Assembly: GCA_035079385.1 (NCBI GenBank)
Contig: JAVHKY010000015.1
Coordinates: forward strand, 248,001 to 312,000
DNA length: 64,000 nucleotides
Direction: 5' to 3'
Source of the DNA: Aspidiotus rigidus
Taxonomy: Eukaryota > Arthropoda > Insecta > Hemiptera > Diaspididae
Shown piece after piece: positions 12,125 to 25,590 of the stretch (position 1 is its first letter; every line of letters begins with the position of its first letter). A program made the position numbers and the translations under genes. The notes below the pieces were generated by a model, which saw only the letters and a program-made list of their open reading frames with translations, made no database searches and was not told where the DNA came from.

Positions 12125-12775
12125 ACAAACGGAGAAGAGAAAGAAGGTATTAAGATTGACCAAACGAGAAATCCCGCTATGAATCATAAACCAGTTCAAT
12201 CAGGCCATCTTCCGGGATCTACGATTCAATTACAGTAATGTCATTGGTATTGAGATCGCGCATTATCTTTATAATTATGCTCAAGCACTTAATGTAGGAG
12301 TTCTCCTAATGGAGGAGCCTTTCCGATCCCTCACGGAAACTGTGGCCGCTATATTAAATTATCAGCAAAAGCTAACTCCCCTAGGTCTCCCTTATTTCAA
12401 GACTTCAGGTGCTCAGCTCCTCCCACCTTCATTTGGCGGCTGGTCTCACCAATATAAAAGCCTCTACCATCACTACATTCCACCTTGTAAAGACCACGCC
12501 CTCATCAACGAGAATGGGGTTAATCAGCCTCACAAGCAACCCTTAACATGAGGTAGGGTTGTAAAACAATGGACTGAAGCCCTATGGGCGGAAGGTCTGA
12601 GCAAATTGGGGGGAGGACTTCCCCAGGAAATGGGGGACAGATCCAACACATACAAACATCAAGGATCACATCTGTGGGGGGAAAAAGTGATGGAATCCAG
12701 AATGCTCCTTGTGAGTTTCCTCCAAACCATCACATCAACATGGACACTGACCCCCTTCACTCTGGCCTGGTGTTT
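12125..12775 (+). pseudogene. Decayed coding sequence of unknown family, possibly an endogenous viral or selfish-element fragment
   Basis: One reading frame stays open for about 215 codons, interrupted by only two stops (near 12178 and 12549). An ATG-started subframe is 12309-12551. The translation looks like a folded protein, with segments such as AIFRDLRFNY, GIEIAHYLYNYAQ, LTETVAAILNYQQ, SFGGWSHQY and QWTEALWAEGL, and is not low-complexity. I do not recognise it. The frame runs straight into the first satellite monomer at about 12776, so the 3' end is truncated by the array. Candidates are an endogenous viral element (a structural or nucleoprotein-like piece) or an unknown transposon ORF. 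The evidence is the long near-open frame only. Confidence 0.4.
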
Positions 12776-15700
12776 TACCCATAATTTATTGGAAAATTTC
12801 ATCTTGGTCTTACAAGGGACTTCATTTTTGCTAAGCTATGACATAGGGACTTGTACATGACCAGAATTGGGAAACAGTATTATTTTCAGCTAAACTTCAA
12901 CATTACAGTAGAATGATTATGGGTGACAGGCACTGATGGGTGAACGTAGAGTGTTGAACCATAATTTATTGGGAAAATTCATCTTGGTCTCACTAGAGAC
13001 TTCATTTTTGTTAAGCCTTGACATAGGGACTCGTACATGACCAGAATTGAGAAACAGTATCATTTTCAGCTAAACTTCAACATTACAGTGGAAAGATTAT
13101 GGGTGACAGGCCCTGATGGGTGAACGTGGAGTGTTAAACCATAATTTATTGGAAAAATTCATCTCGGTCTTACAAGAGACTTCATTTTTGCTAAGCTATG
13201 ACATAGGGACTAGTACTTGACAAGAATTAGGAAACAGAATTATTCCCAGCTGAACTGTAACTGTACAGTAGGAAGATTATGGATGAACATGGAGTGTTGA
13301 CCAATAATTTTTTGGAAAACTTCATCTGGCTTTTACAAAAGGCTTCATTTTTGCTAAGCTCTGACATAGGGACTAGTACTTGCCCAGAATTGAGAAATAT
13401 AATTATTTCCAGCTGAACTGCAACAGTACAGTACAAAGACTATGGGTGAACATAGAGTGTTAACCCATAATTTATTGGAAAAATTCATCTTGGTCTCACT
13501 AGAGGCTTCACTTTGATAAGCATGTTCACCCATAATCTTTCTACTGTAATGTTGAAGTTTGGCTGAAAATAATACTGTTTACCAATTCTGGTCAAGTACA
13601 AGTCCCTTCGTCATGGCTTAACAAAAATGAAGCCTCTAGTGAGACCAACATGAATTTTTCCAATCAATTATAGGTTAACACTCTATGTTCACCCATAATC
13701 TTTGTACTGTACTGTTGCAGTTCAGCTGGAAATAAGTCTATTTCTCAATTCTGGGCAAGTACTAGTCCCTATGTCAGAGCTTAGCAAAAATGAAGCCTTT
13801 TGTAAAAGCCAGATGAAGTTATCCAAAAAATTATTGGTTAACACTCTATGTTCACCCATAATCTTCCTACTGTACTGTTATAGTTCAGCTGGGAATAATT
13901 CTGTCTCCTAATTCTGGTCAAGTACAAGTCCCTATGTCAAATCTCAGCGAAAATGAAGTCCCTTGTAAGACCAAGATGAATTTTTCCAATAAATTATGGT
14001 TTAATACCTTCATGTTCACCTATCAGGGCCTGTCACCCATAGTCTTTCTACTGTAATATTGAAGTTTAGCTGGAAATAATACTGTTTCTCAATTCTGGTC
14101 AAGTACGAGCCCCCGTTTCATTGCTTATCAAAATGGAGCCTCTAGTGAGACCAAGATGAATTTTTCCAATAAATTATAGGTGAACATTCTATGTTCACCC
14201 ATAATCTTACTATACTGTAATGTTGAAGTTCAGCTGGAAATAATACTGTTTCCCAATTCTGGTCAAATACTAGTCCATATGTCACAGCTTGGTAAAAATG
14301 CAGCCTCTTGTAAAAACCAGATGAATTTTTCCAATAAATTATGGGTTAACAATCTATGTTCACCCATAATCTTCCTACTGTACTGTTACAGTTCAGCCGG
14401 GAATAATTCTATCTCCTAATTCTGGTCTAGTATTAGTTCCTATGTCATAGCTTGGCAAAAATGAGATCTCTTGTAAGACTAAGATGAGTTTTTCCAATAA
14501 ATTATGGGTCAACACTCCATGTTCACCCCTAATCATTCTACTGTAATGTTGAACTTTAGCTGAAAATAATACTGTTTACCAATTCTGGTCTAGTACGAGA
14601 CCCTACGTCATAATTTATTGGAAAAATTCATCTCGGTCTTACAAGAGACTTCATTTTTGCTAAGCTATGACATAGGAACTAGTACTAGACCAGAATTAGG
14701 AAACAGAATTATTCCCGGCTGAACTGTAACAGTACAGTAGGAAGATTATGGGTGAACATAGATTGTTAACTCATAATTCATTGGAAAAATTTATCTGGCT
14801 TTTACAAGAGGTTCCATTTTTACCAAGCTGTGACATATGGACTAGTATTTGGACAGAATTGGGAAACAGTATTATTTCCAGCTGAACTTCAATATTACAG
14901 TATAGTAATATTATGGCTGAACATAGAGTTTTAACCCATAATTTATTAGAAAAATTTATCTTGGTCTCACTAGAGGCTCCATTTTTTCTAAGCAATGATA
15001 TAGGGCCTAGTACTTGACCAGAATTGGGGAATAGTATTAGTTTCAGCTAAACTTCAATATTACAGTGAAAAGATTATGGGTGACAGGCCCTGATATGTGA
15101 ATATGAAGGTGTTTAACCATAATTTATTGGAAAAATACATCTTGTCTCACAAGAGCCTTCATTTTTGCTAAGTATGGACATAGGGACTTTTACTTGACCA
15201 GAATTAAGAGACAGAATTATTCCCAGCTGAACAGTAACAGGAAAGTAGGAAGATTATGGGTGAACATGAAGGTTTTAAACCATAATTTATTGGAAAAATT
15301 CATCTTGGTCTTACCAGAGTCTTCATTATTGCTAAGATTTGACACAGGGACTTATACTTGACCAGAATTAAGAGGCACAATTATTCCCAGCGAAACTGTA
15401 ACATTAGAGTAGGAAGATTATGGGTGAACATAGAGTATTAACCCATAATTAATTGGAAAAATTCATCAGGCTTTTAAAATAGGCTTCATTTTTGCCAAGC
15501 TGTGACATATGGACTAGTATTTGACCAGAATTGGGACACAGTATTATTTCCAGCTAAACTTCAACATTACAGTATAGTAAGATTATGGCTGAACATAGAG
15601 TATTAACCCATAATTTATTAGAAAAATTCATCTGGGTTTTACAAGAGGCTTCATTTTTCCTAAGCTCTGACATAGGCACTGGTGCTTGACACGATTTGGG

Positions 15701-18700
15701 ATATAGAATTATTCCCAGCTGAACTGTAACAGTAGAGTAGGATGATTATGGGTGAACAGAGAGTGTTAACCCATAATTTATGGGAAAAATTCATCCAACT
15801 TTTCAAGAGGCTTTATATTTGCCAAGCTATGACATGTGGTTTGGTACTTGACTAGAATTTGGAAACAGTATAATTTTCAGCTAAACTTCAACAGTAGAGT
15901 TGGAAGATTATGGGTGAAAATAGATTGTTAAGCCATAATTAATTGGAAAAATTCATCTGGCTTTTACAAGAGGCTTCATTTTTACCAAGCTGTGACATAT
16001 GGACTAGTATTTGGCCAGAATTGGGAAACAGTATTATTGCCAGCTAAACTTCAACATTACAGTATAGTAGGATTATGGCTGAACATAGAGTATTAACCCA
16101 TAGTTTATTGGAAAAATTCATCTTGGTCTCACTAGAGGCTTCATTTTTGCTAAGATTTGAAACAGGGACTTGTACTTGACCAGAAATAGGACACAGTATT
16201 ATTTCCAGCTAAACTTCAACATTACAGTATAGTAAGATTATGGCTGATTATAGAGTATTAACCCATAATTTATTAGAAAAATTCATCTGGGTTTTACAAG
16301 AGGCTTCATTTTTCCTAAGCTCTGACATAGGCACTAGTGCTTGACACGAATTGGGATATCGAATTATTCCCAGCTGAACTGTAAGAGTAGAGCAGGAAGA
16401 TTATGGGTGAACAGAGAGTGTTAACCCATAATTTATTAGAAAAATTCATCTGGGTTTTACAAGCGGCTTCATTTTTCCTAAGCTCTGACATAGGCACTAG
16501 TGCTTGACACGAATTGGGATATAGAATTATTCCCAGCTGAACTGTAACAGTAGAGCAGGAAGATTATGGGTGAACAGAGAGTGTTAACCCATAATTTATG
16601 GGAAAAATTAATCTAACTTTTCAAGAGGCTTTTTTTTTGCCAAGCTAAAACATGTGGCCCGGTACTTGACCAGAATTGAGAAATACACTTATTTCCAGCT
16701 GAACTGCAAGAGTACAGTACAAAGATTATGGGTGAACATGGAATGTTAACCCATAATTTATTGGAAAAATTCATTTCGGTCTTGCAAGAGACTTCATTTT
16801 TGCTAAGCTATGACATAGGGACTAGTACTTGCCCAGAATTGAGAAATAGACTTATTTCCAGCTGAACTGCAACAATACAGTACAAAGATTATGGGTGAAC
16901 ATAGAGTGTTGACCCATAATTTATTGGAAAAATTCATCTTGGTCTCACTAGAGGCCTCATTTTTGCTAAGATTTGAAACAGGGACTTGTACTTGACCAGA
17001 AATAGGACACAGTATTATTTCCAGCTAAACTTCAACATTACAGTATAGTAAGATTATGGCTGATTATAGAGTATTAACCCATAATTTATTAGAAAAATTC
17101 ATCTGGGTTTTACAAGAGGCTTCATTTTTCCTAAGCTCTGACATAGGCACTAGTGCTTGACACGAATTGGGATATCGAATTATTCCCAGCTGAACTGTAA
17201 CAGTAGAGCAGGAAGATTATGGGTGAACAGAGAGTGTTAACCCATAATTTATGGGAAAAATTAATCTAACTTTTCAAGAGGCTTTTTTTTTGCCAAGCTA
17301 AAACATGTGGCCCGGTACTTGACCAGAATTGAGAAATAGACTTATTTCCAGCTGAACTGCAACAGTACAGTTCAAAGATTATGGGTGAACATGGAATGTT
17401 AACCCATAATTTATTGGAAAAATTCATTTCGGTCTTGCAAGAGACTTCATTTTTGCTAAGCTATGACATAGGGACTAGTACTTGACGAGAATTAGGAAAC
17501 AGAATGATTCCCAGCTGAACTCTAACCCTACAGTAGGAAGATTATTGGTGAACATAGAGTGTTGACCAATAATTTTTTGGAAAACTTCATCTGGCTTTTA
17601 CAAAAGGCTTCATTTTTGCTAAGCTCTGACATAGGGACTAGTACTTGCCCAGAATTGAGAAATAGACTTATTTCCAGCTGAACTGCAACAATACAGTACA
17701 AAGATTATGGGTGAACATAGAGTGTTGACCCATAATTTATTGGAAAAATTCATCTTGGTCTCACTAGAGGCCTCATTTTTGCTAAGATTTGAAACAGGGA
17801 CTTGTACTTGACCAGAAATAGGACACAGTATTATTTCCAGCTAAACTTCAACATTACAGTATAGTAAGATTATGGCTGATTATAGAGTATTAACCCATAA
17901 CTTATTAGAAAAATTCATCTGGGTTTTACAAGAGGCTTCATTTTTCCTAAGCTCTGACATAGGCACTAGTGCTTGACACGAATTGGGATATAGAATTATT
18001 CCCAGCTGAACTGTAACAGTAGAGTAGGATGATTATGGGTGAACAGAGAGTATTAACCCATAATTTATGGGAAAAATTCATCCAACTTTTCAAGAGGCTT
18101 TATATTTGCCAAGCTATGACATGTGGTTTGGTACTTGACTAGAATTTGGAAACAGTATAATTTTCAGCTAAACTTCAACAGTAGAGTTGGAAGATTATGG
18201 GTGAAAATAGATTGTTAAGCCATAATTAATTGGAAAAATTCATCTGGCTTTTACAAGAGGCTTCATTTTTACCAAGGTGTGACATATGGACTAGTATTTG
18301 GCCAGAATTGGGAATCAGTATTATTGCCAGCTAAACTTCAACATTACAGTATAGTAGGATTGTAGCTGAACATAGTGTATTAACCCATAGTTTATTGGAA
18401 AAATTCATCTTGGTCTCACTAGAGGCTTCATTTTTGCTAAGATTTGAAACAGGGACTTGTACTTGACCAGAATTAGGACACAGTATTATTTCCAGCTAAA
18501 CTTCAACATTACAGTATAGTAAGATTATGGCTGAACATAGAGTATTAACCCATAATTTATTAGAAAAATTCATCTGGGTTTTACAAGAGGCTTCATTTTT
18601 CCTAAGCTCTGACATAGGCACTAGTGCTTGACACGAATTGGGATATAGAATTATTCCCAGCTGAACTGTAACAGTAGAGCAGGAAGATTATGGGTGAACA

Positions 18701-21312
18701 GAGAGTGTTAACCCATAATTTATGGGAAAAATTAATCTAACTTTTCAAGAGGCTTTTTTTTTGCCAAGCTAAAACATGTGGCCCGGTACTTGACCAGAAT
18801 TGAGAAATAGACTTATTTCCAGCTGAACTGCAAGAGTACAGTACAAAGATTATGGGTGAACATGGAATGTTAACCCATAATTTATTGGAAAAATTCATTT
18901 CGGTCTTGCAAGAGACTTCATTTTTGCTAAGCTATGACATAGGGACTAGTACTTGACGAGAATTAGGAAACAGAATGATTCCCAGCTGAACTCTAACCGT
19001 ACAGTAGGAAGATTATTGGTGAACATAGAGTGTTGACCCATAATTATTTGGAAAAATTCTTCAGGCTTTTAAAATAGGCTTTATTTTTGCCAAGCTGTGA
19101 CATATGGACTAGTATTTGACCAGAATTGGGACACAGTATTATTTCCAGCTAAACTTCAACATTACAGTATAGTAAGATTATGGCTGATTATAGAGTATTA
19201 ACCCATAATTTATTAGAAAAATTCATCGGCTTTTACAAGAGGCTTCATTTTTACCAAGTTGTGACATCGGCACTAGTGCTTGACACGAATTGGGATATAG
19301 AATTATTCCCAGCTGAACTGTAACAGTAGAGCAGGAAGATTATGGGTGAACAGAGAGTGTTAACCCATAATTTATGGGAAAAATTAATCTAACTTTTCAA
19401 GAGGCTTTATTTTTGCCAAGCTACAACATGTGGACCGATACTTGACCAGAATTGAGAAATAGACTTATTTCCAGCTGAACTGGAACAGTACAGTACAAAG
19501 ATTATGGGTGAACATGGAATGTTAACCCATAATTTATTGGAAAAATTCATTTCGGTCTTGCAAGAGACTTCATTTTTGCTAAGCTATGACATAGGGACTA
19601 GTACTTGACGAGAATTAGGAAACAGAATGATTCCCAGCTGAACTCTAACCGTACAGTAGGAAGATTATTGGTGAACATAGAGTGTTAACCAATAATTTTT
19701 CGGAAAACATCATCTGGCTTTTACAAAAAGGCTTCATTTTTGCTAAGCTCTGACATAGGGACTAGTACTTGCCCAGAATTGAGAAATAGACTTATTTCCA
19801 GCGGACCTGCAACAATACAGTACAAGGATTATGGGTGAACATAGAGTGTTGACCCATAATTTATTGGAAAAATTCATCTTGGTCTCACTAGAGGCTTCAT
19901 TTTTGTTAAGCCGTGAGATATGGACTAGTATTTGACCAGAATTGGGACACAGTATTATTTCCAGCTAAACTTCAACATTACAGTATAGTAAGATTATGGC
20001 TGAACATAGAGTGTTAACCCATAATTTATGGGAAAAATTCATCTAACTTTTCAAGAGGCTTTATTTTTGCCAAGCTATGACATGTGGACTGGTACTTGAC
20101 TAGAATTTGGAAACAGTATTATTTTCAGCTAAACTTCAACAGTAGAGTAGGAAGATTATGGGTGAACATAGATTGTTAAGCCATAATTAATTGGAAAACT
20201 TCATCTGGCTTTTACAAAAGGCTTCATTTTTGCTAAGCTCTGACATAGGGACTAGTACTTGCCCAGAATTGAGAAATAGACCTATTTCCAGCTGAACTGC
20301 AACAATACAGTACAAAGATTATGGGTGAACATAGAGTATTAACCCATAGTTTATTGGAAAAATTCATCTTGGTCTTACTAGAGGCTTCATTTTTGCTAAG
20401 ATTTGAAACAGGGACTTGTACTTGACCAGAATTAGGACACAGTATTATTTCCAGCTAAACTTCAACATTACAGTATAGTAAGATTATGGCTGATTATAGA
20501 GTATTAACCCATAATTTATTAGAAAAATTCATCTGGGTTTTACAAGAGGCTTCATTTTTCCTAAGCTCTGACATAGGCACTAGTGCTTGACACGAATTGG
20601 GATATAGAATTATTCCCAGCTGAACTGTAACAGTAGAGTAGGATGATTATGGGTGAACAGAGAGTGTTAACCCATAATTTATGGGAAAAATTCATCCAAC
20701 TTTTCAAGAGGCTTTATATTTGCCAAGCTATGACATGTTGTTTGGTACTTGACTAGAATTTGGAAACAGTATAATTTTCAGCTAAACTTCAACAGTAGAG
20801 TTGGAAGATTATGGGTGAAAATAGATTGTTAAGCCATAATTAATTGGAAAAATTCATCTGGCTTTTACAAGAGGCTTCATTTTTACCAAGCTGTGACATA
20901 TGGACTAGTATTTGGCGAGAATTGGGAAACATTATTATTGCCAGCGAAACTTCAACATTACAGTATAGTAGGATTATGGCTGAACATAGAGTATTAACCC
21001 ATAATTTATTGGAAAAATTCATCTTGGTCTCACTAGAGGCTTCATTTTTGCTAAGCAATGACATAGGGGCTAGTACTTGACCAGAATTAAGAGACAGAAT
21101 TATTCCCAGCTGAACTGTAACAGTAGAGTAGGCAGATTATGGGTGAACATATAGAGTTAAACCATAATTTATTGGAGAAATTCATCTTGGTTTTACAAGT
21201 AGCTTCAATTTCGCCAAGTCATGACATAGCTTCTAGAAATTGACCAGAATAAAGCAAGAGAATCATTTTTAGCCAAACCATGATTGTACAGTGTAGAAAG
21301 ATTTGTTCATCC
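12776..21312. repeat. Satellite array, about 52 monomers of about 163 bp
   Basis: The monomers share CCCATAATTTATTGGAAAAA, then a GGTCT..AGAGGCTTCATTTTT segment, CTAAGCTATGACATAGGGAC, TTGACCAGAATT, a CAGCTAAACTTCAAC segment and AAGATTATGGGTGAACAT. The orientation is reversed in a block from about 13520 to 14608. From about 16122 to 18409 there is a higher-order pattern: the diagnostic variant (CTAAGATTTGAAACAGGGAC) recurs after 816, 816 and 655 bp, which is five, five and four monomers. Short open frames in the array reflect repeated sequence, not genes. The last monomers (21150-21312) are degenerate. Confidence 0.95.
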
Positions 21313-21900
21313 AGAAGTTTTACTATTTGTGTGAATAGTTTCAGATTTATGTTTGATTCCTGGATGTATCGTCTGGTTTCCTATTTACATTAACTACTAT
21401 ATTGTAATCAGGACAAAACTCTTCATTTTGTTTCAGCTACTAAGTATTAGGTACCATGAACTAAAATTTCTCTCATATGGTACCAGTCCTTACTTAGGTT
21501 GGATTTCTAAAAATTTTGCAATTTGTTCCATTCACATTTAGTAGGTAATAAACGCAAACAATATGTACTAAAAAAAAAAAAAAAAAAAATGTCTTGCAGT
21601 CTCAGTGCCTGAACTTCATGTACTCAATGTATACAATAAATTGACTACAGTCCTTGTGGATGGTAACCTTCACTAAAATATAGAAACCAGTACAGTGTAT
21701 GAGGAAACAGTTACCACACCCCAAATTTGATTTTTTCAGTGTATCATTAAATCACTTCTCAAGTAGAAGACACTTCCTTTCATCAAGACTCGTCACTCAT
21801 TTCTTTCAAGCACAATGATAACCTGGTCGCTCAGAAAATTGGCTGCATACTGGATCTCCTCACCTCCAATCTTATCATGATCTCCGAGTTCCGCGCCCTA
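21313..21900. other. Unassigned sequence with a poly(A) run
   Basis: A run of about 19 A at 21571-21589 may mark an old retrotransposon tail. I see no gene. Confidence 0.4.
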
Positions 21901-22330
21901 CCTCTTCATATCTGAACAAGAAAATGTGTCTTTACTGGGATGTTTTTTACAAATTTTCCAATGGCTTTCAAATGGGCGCGCCTCCTTCTTCGCTCGTCGC
22001 CAACGTTATTATGGGTAAGTTTGAATCGGATCTCCTAACAGGACCATTCTCCCTGAACCTTACATTCTTCTTTAGCTTCGTTTTGTTGACAAAATTTTTT
22101 GCATTTGGAATGGCTTGTCGTCCGGTCTCAAATCCCTTCTTTCTCACTTAAATTCCATTCATCAGAACATCCATTCCACGCTAGAACTAGATAGTCTCTC
22201 CATCAAATATCTCGATCTCACCATTTCTCTCCATCTTTAGAACCAACATCTTTCGCTCACTTTGCCATCTATTGTCAGCCTTCTAAGACTGATATTCTTA
22301 TAAATGGATGAATCTTTTTTTCTTAAAAAT
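21900..22330 (+). pseudogene. Penelope-like element reverse transcriptase fragment
   Basis: The frame has VFYKFSNGFQMGAPPSSLVA followed by NVIMGKFES. This corresponds to the Penelope-family RT motif in which a YxQxxGxxMGSPLSP-type block precedes AN.yMe.fE. Downstream in another frame, LNSIHQNIHSTLELD...IKYLDLTI fits the segment after the catalytic YxDD-type motif (the FLD block). At least one frameshift separates them, the catalytic aspartates cannot be read, and the 5' and 3' parts are absent. It is a dead copy. Confidence 0.7.
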
Positions 22331-23392
22331 GACCCAGGACAAAATTTGCACACACATACATATGTAAAGACGCATACACGATGCATCTTGCATTACCCCA
22401 CTACGCTCCATCACTGTCGTATCCTGTCCGACTCGGCCTGATAAATATTAAAGTATTGATACTGTATGTACGGTTCTTCCGTGCTTCTTTGTAATTGATA
22501 TACGTTGTAGTTTGGATTGTATTTTTTTGCATCCGTAAAGGAACATTATTTCACGATTTATGTATCTCACATAAATCAAGAATAAACGATTTCGCGAATA
22601 TAATTAATTGTCGTCTTACACATATATAAAGAAACATTAAACTTTAGAAAATCCTACAAACGTACTCTATATGCTATGAAATGCAAAGAAAAAAAAATCT
22701 CCGCTGATTTTTTCGTGGTCCGACGGTCCGATGGGGTACAGTACATCCTATGATCGGTAAAACTGATGAACGAGGAAAGGAAGACGGTTTCTTGACCTGT
22801 ATTCTATTTTTAAACGCATCGATCCTGTACTAACCGTGACAGAAGAAATCGACCACACACATCCCAAAGATACACATTGAGGAGAAGAAAAGAACGCCTT
22901 TACATCACACGGATACGTAGGGTTCAGTAGGGTTTAATGACCGTTTAATAACGGGGATGTACTCTTTGTACAGACTGGTTGAAAATCAATGCGCGATCAT
23001 TTCTGTGTTAACCTAACCTTTCAATTTTCCGTATAGGAATAAATCAATTGCACAACTTTTGAGAACGAAATTTACACAAGATATTTATACAAGGGAGTGA
23101 CAGATTATTTTATTTGTTTATTTAGAGAGAAAAGACAAATATAATTGTTATTTATTTGTTACAATTTATTTTTATTACTGATCAGTAATTTACATATTTT
23201 TTCTCAACTTATAGGTAACAAAAGTGAACAAAAATCGCATTTCCATAAGCGTCGATACAGTGTACGAAAGTTCGTTTCTATCACCACTGTTGGGCTAAAT
23301 TGATGACATTAGGGTGTGAAACGTTTAACAAAAGGAAGTTTTCGCTGTCTAAAATAAACGTACTTTCGACGTATGTGATTAAAAAAATATCC
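22331..23392. other. Unassigned AT-rich sequence
   Basis: No gene, RNA gene or clear repeat is visible. The sequence looks single-copy within the window. Confidence 0.4.
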
Positions 23393-23510
23393 TACAGTAC
23401 GGACAGCAAGTAAGTATCGCAACTCGTTCAAATTATTACACTCGCTTTGCTCGTGTTGTAAACATTGAACTCGTTGCGATATTCCTTACTTTCCCTGCCC
23501 GTACAGTAAT
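23393..23510. repeat. Imperfect foldback of about 120 bp
   Basis: Left arm: ACAGTACGGACAGCAAGTAA then TCGCAACTCGTTCAA. Right arm: TTGAACTCGTTGCGATATTC then a CTTACTTTCCCTGCCCGTAC segment. The arms are largely complementary, around an inner ACACTCGCTTTGCTCGTGTT hairpin. It could be a small MITE or an inverted duplication. Confidence 0.6.
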
Positions 23511-23859
23511 GTACTTAGGTACCATTTCATTCCGAATTTTTCAATATTGCACAAATGAGAACAAAAACGACCAATACTGAAATTTATACAAAAATTTGAG
23601 GTCGACAACAAAGATACGAGTCATTCATATAGTCAATACTTTCACTCGCGCAGAATGTACCCAGCTTTCTCCAATGACACTCACAGTTGAAAAGTCGTCT
23701 TCTGTCCAAAAAAAAAAAAAAAAAAAAACACGTGGTGGTAACGAAGAAACTAAATTAATGCCAATTAAAAGTCATTTCCAGCTGTATAAAGACACAAGAT
23801 TTATGGATCCTTCACGGACCCAACATTCATTTTACTTGAATTCGACCTCTGAACTCACT

Positions 23860-24420
23860 CCGCTTCCTTTGCTAAGGCTCAAACTCTACTTCTCATTCCA
23901 TAAAAACGGGCGATGAAGCACTTCACGATATGTCATCTCCTTACAACAAATGATAAATCTACAAAATCAACTTTTCTTTCGCTCATCTGTCCTGATATGT
24001 ACAAATTTCTATTCTGTATTAAATCAAGAAATGTGAAAAAATAATAATCCGGTGAAAAATTTCTCAATTTTTTTTCTAATTGTCGGATTAAATTGCAATT
24101 CGCACAAAATGTTGTTTATACCATCCTAAATATTGATACCGAGTTTGAGTGGGATCCGAGTATTACTCAGGAGCCACTCAAACTTACCTCAACTTCTCCT
24201 CAGCGATGTAATAATTTTAAGGGTGGTTATTTGGTATATGAGTTATGGAGGTTGCGATTGAACGAATTAACCAAGGATGTGACCATAACACATATTTAAT
24301 GGGATTTACTCAGCACTACTCAATTTCCACCTCTTAACTCTCCCGTTTTCTTTCCCAAGGCTCAAACATTTAGTTTCATTCTACAGGAACGTGTCAACAA
24401 CCCCTTCACGATAGTAGATA
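23860..24420. repeat. Left copy of the roughly 480-bp unit that also occurs at 31255-32430
   Basis: It contains CACTTCACGATATGTCATCT, TCTTTCGCTCATCTGTCCTG, AAATCAAGAAATGTG and the segment encoding the 68-residue frame below. At its end it restarts with AGTTTCATTCTACAGGAACG, showing tandem origin. Similarity to the right copies is near-identical over 24080-24300, so duplication or gene conversion is recent. Confidence 0.8.
24093..24299 (+). CDS. Hypothetical 68-residue frame, duplicated identically at 31980-32186
   Basis: I do not recognise this product. It is a small soluble-looking peptide with no signal or membrane segment, starting MQFAQNVVYTILN and ending KDVTITHI. The second copy encodes the same peptide and differs by one silent change that I can see (AAT versus AAC). 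A third copy in the middle of the right cluster (about 31510-31690) has lost 13 bases. The identity could mean a recent duplication and need not indicate selection. Its frame is open upstream of the ATG, so it may be an exon or a fragment of a longer protein. Confidence 0.3.
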   Translation: MQFAQNVVYTILNIDTEFEWDPSITQEPLKLTSTSPQRCNNFKGGYLVYELWRLRLNELTKDVTITHI

Positions 24421-24829
24421 TACAATGTATGTTCTGCGCCACTCGTGCGCCACCCCTATTTTTCTATGCGCCAGAGCCATTTTTTCACCCCTCAAAAAAT
24501 CATCAAATTTCCCTATTTTTCAAATCGTTAATTTAGTTATTTTTAAGGTAAATATCAATCATTTCACACCATTTTTTCTTACTCACTACTCCAAAAAATG
24601 TCAAACTTTTGTATCATTTTTGTATCAATTTCATCCATTTTACTCAAAATTCTAGGTGCTCTAATATTGACCCACTCATTCGACATGACGTTTTTCCTAT
24701 ACCCCAGGCTTATTTTTCACAATTGCACAACTATTAAAATTCAGTGGCGGAACAATTTTCAGAGAGTATGAATATTTCCATACTTCTGTATCTATTTCAT
24801 CTCTTTTTTGCCCACTCATTTCCTTATTT

Positions 24830-25590
24830 ACAACTCTTAATTTTTGCATCAATTTTGTATCATTTTTAATAGAAATTCACACTCTCAAAATTTTTTTAAA
24901 ACATTTGTATACATTTTATATCAATTTGTATCAATTCTGGAAGAAATTCAGAGAGTTAAAAATTTTCATACATTTTATATCAATTTGTATCAATTCTGAA
25001 ATAAATTAAGAGGTTCAAAAATTTTCATACATTTTGTATCAATTTGTATGCAATTTGTATCAATTCTAAAAGAAATTCGGGGAATAAAAAATTTTCATAC
25101 ATTTTGTATCAATTTGTATCAATTCTAAAAGAAATTCAGAGGTTCAAAAATTTTCATACATTTTACATCAATTTGTATCATTTCTAAAAGAAATTCACAG
25201 GATCAAAAATTTTCATGCACTTTCTATCAATTTGTATACAATTTGCATCAATTCTAAAAAAATTTAGAGGATCAAAAGTTTTCATACATGTTGTATCTAT
25301 TTGTATACAATTTGTTTCAATTCTAAAAGAAATTCGGAGTCCATATTTTTGTATCAATTTTTCATGTTTTTAATTAGAATCCAAAGGTCATACTTTTACA
25401 TTAATTTCTCATCGTTTTAACTAGAATTCATACAAGTCAAAAATTTTCATATTTTTGTATCCAACTTGTATCAATTTTCATATTTTTTATGAGAATTCAA
25501 AAGATCTCTTAAATCAGAGAACGTTTCCATATTTTGTATCAAAGTTTTATCTATTTTCATACTAGAAATTGAGAGGAGTCAAAAATTAAA
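24830..25590. repeat. AT-rich imperfect tandem array, about 60-bp units
   Basis: About ten units carry AAAATTTTCATACATTTTGT, ATCAATTTGTATCAATTCT and AAAAGAAATTCAGAGG variants. The spacing varies because some units carry an extra TGTATACAATT stretch. Confidence 0.8.

Noticed and set aside
13227..16497. Several 60-80 codon open frames in the satellite (QLEI.LFLNSGQ type)
   Set aside because: They repeat with the monomer and run in both orientations; no start context or domain.
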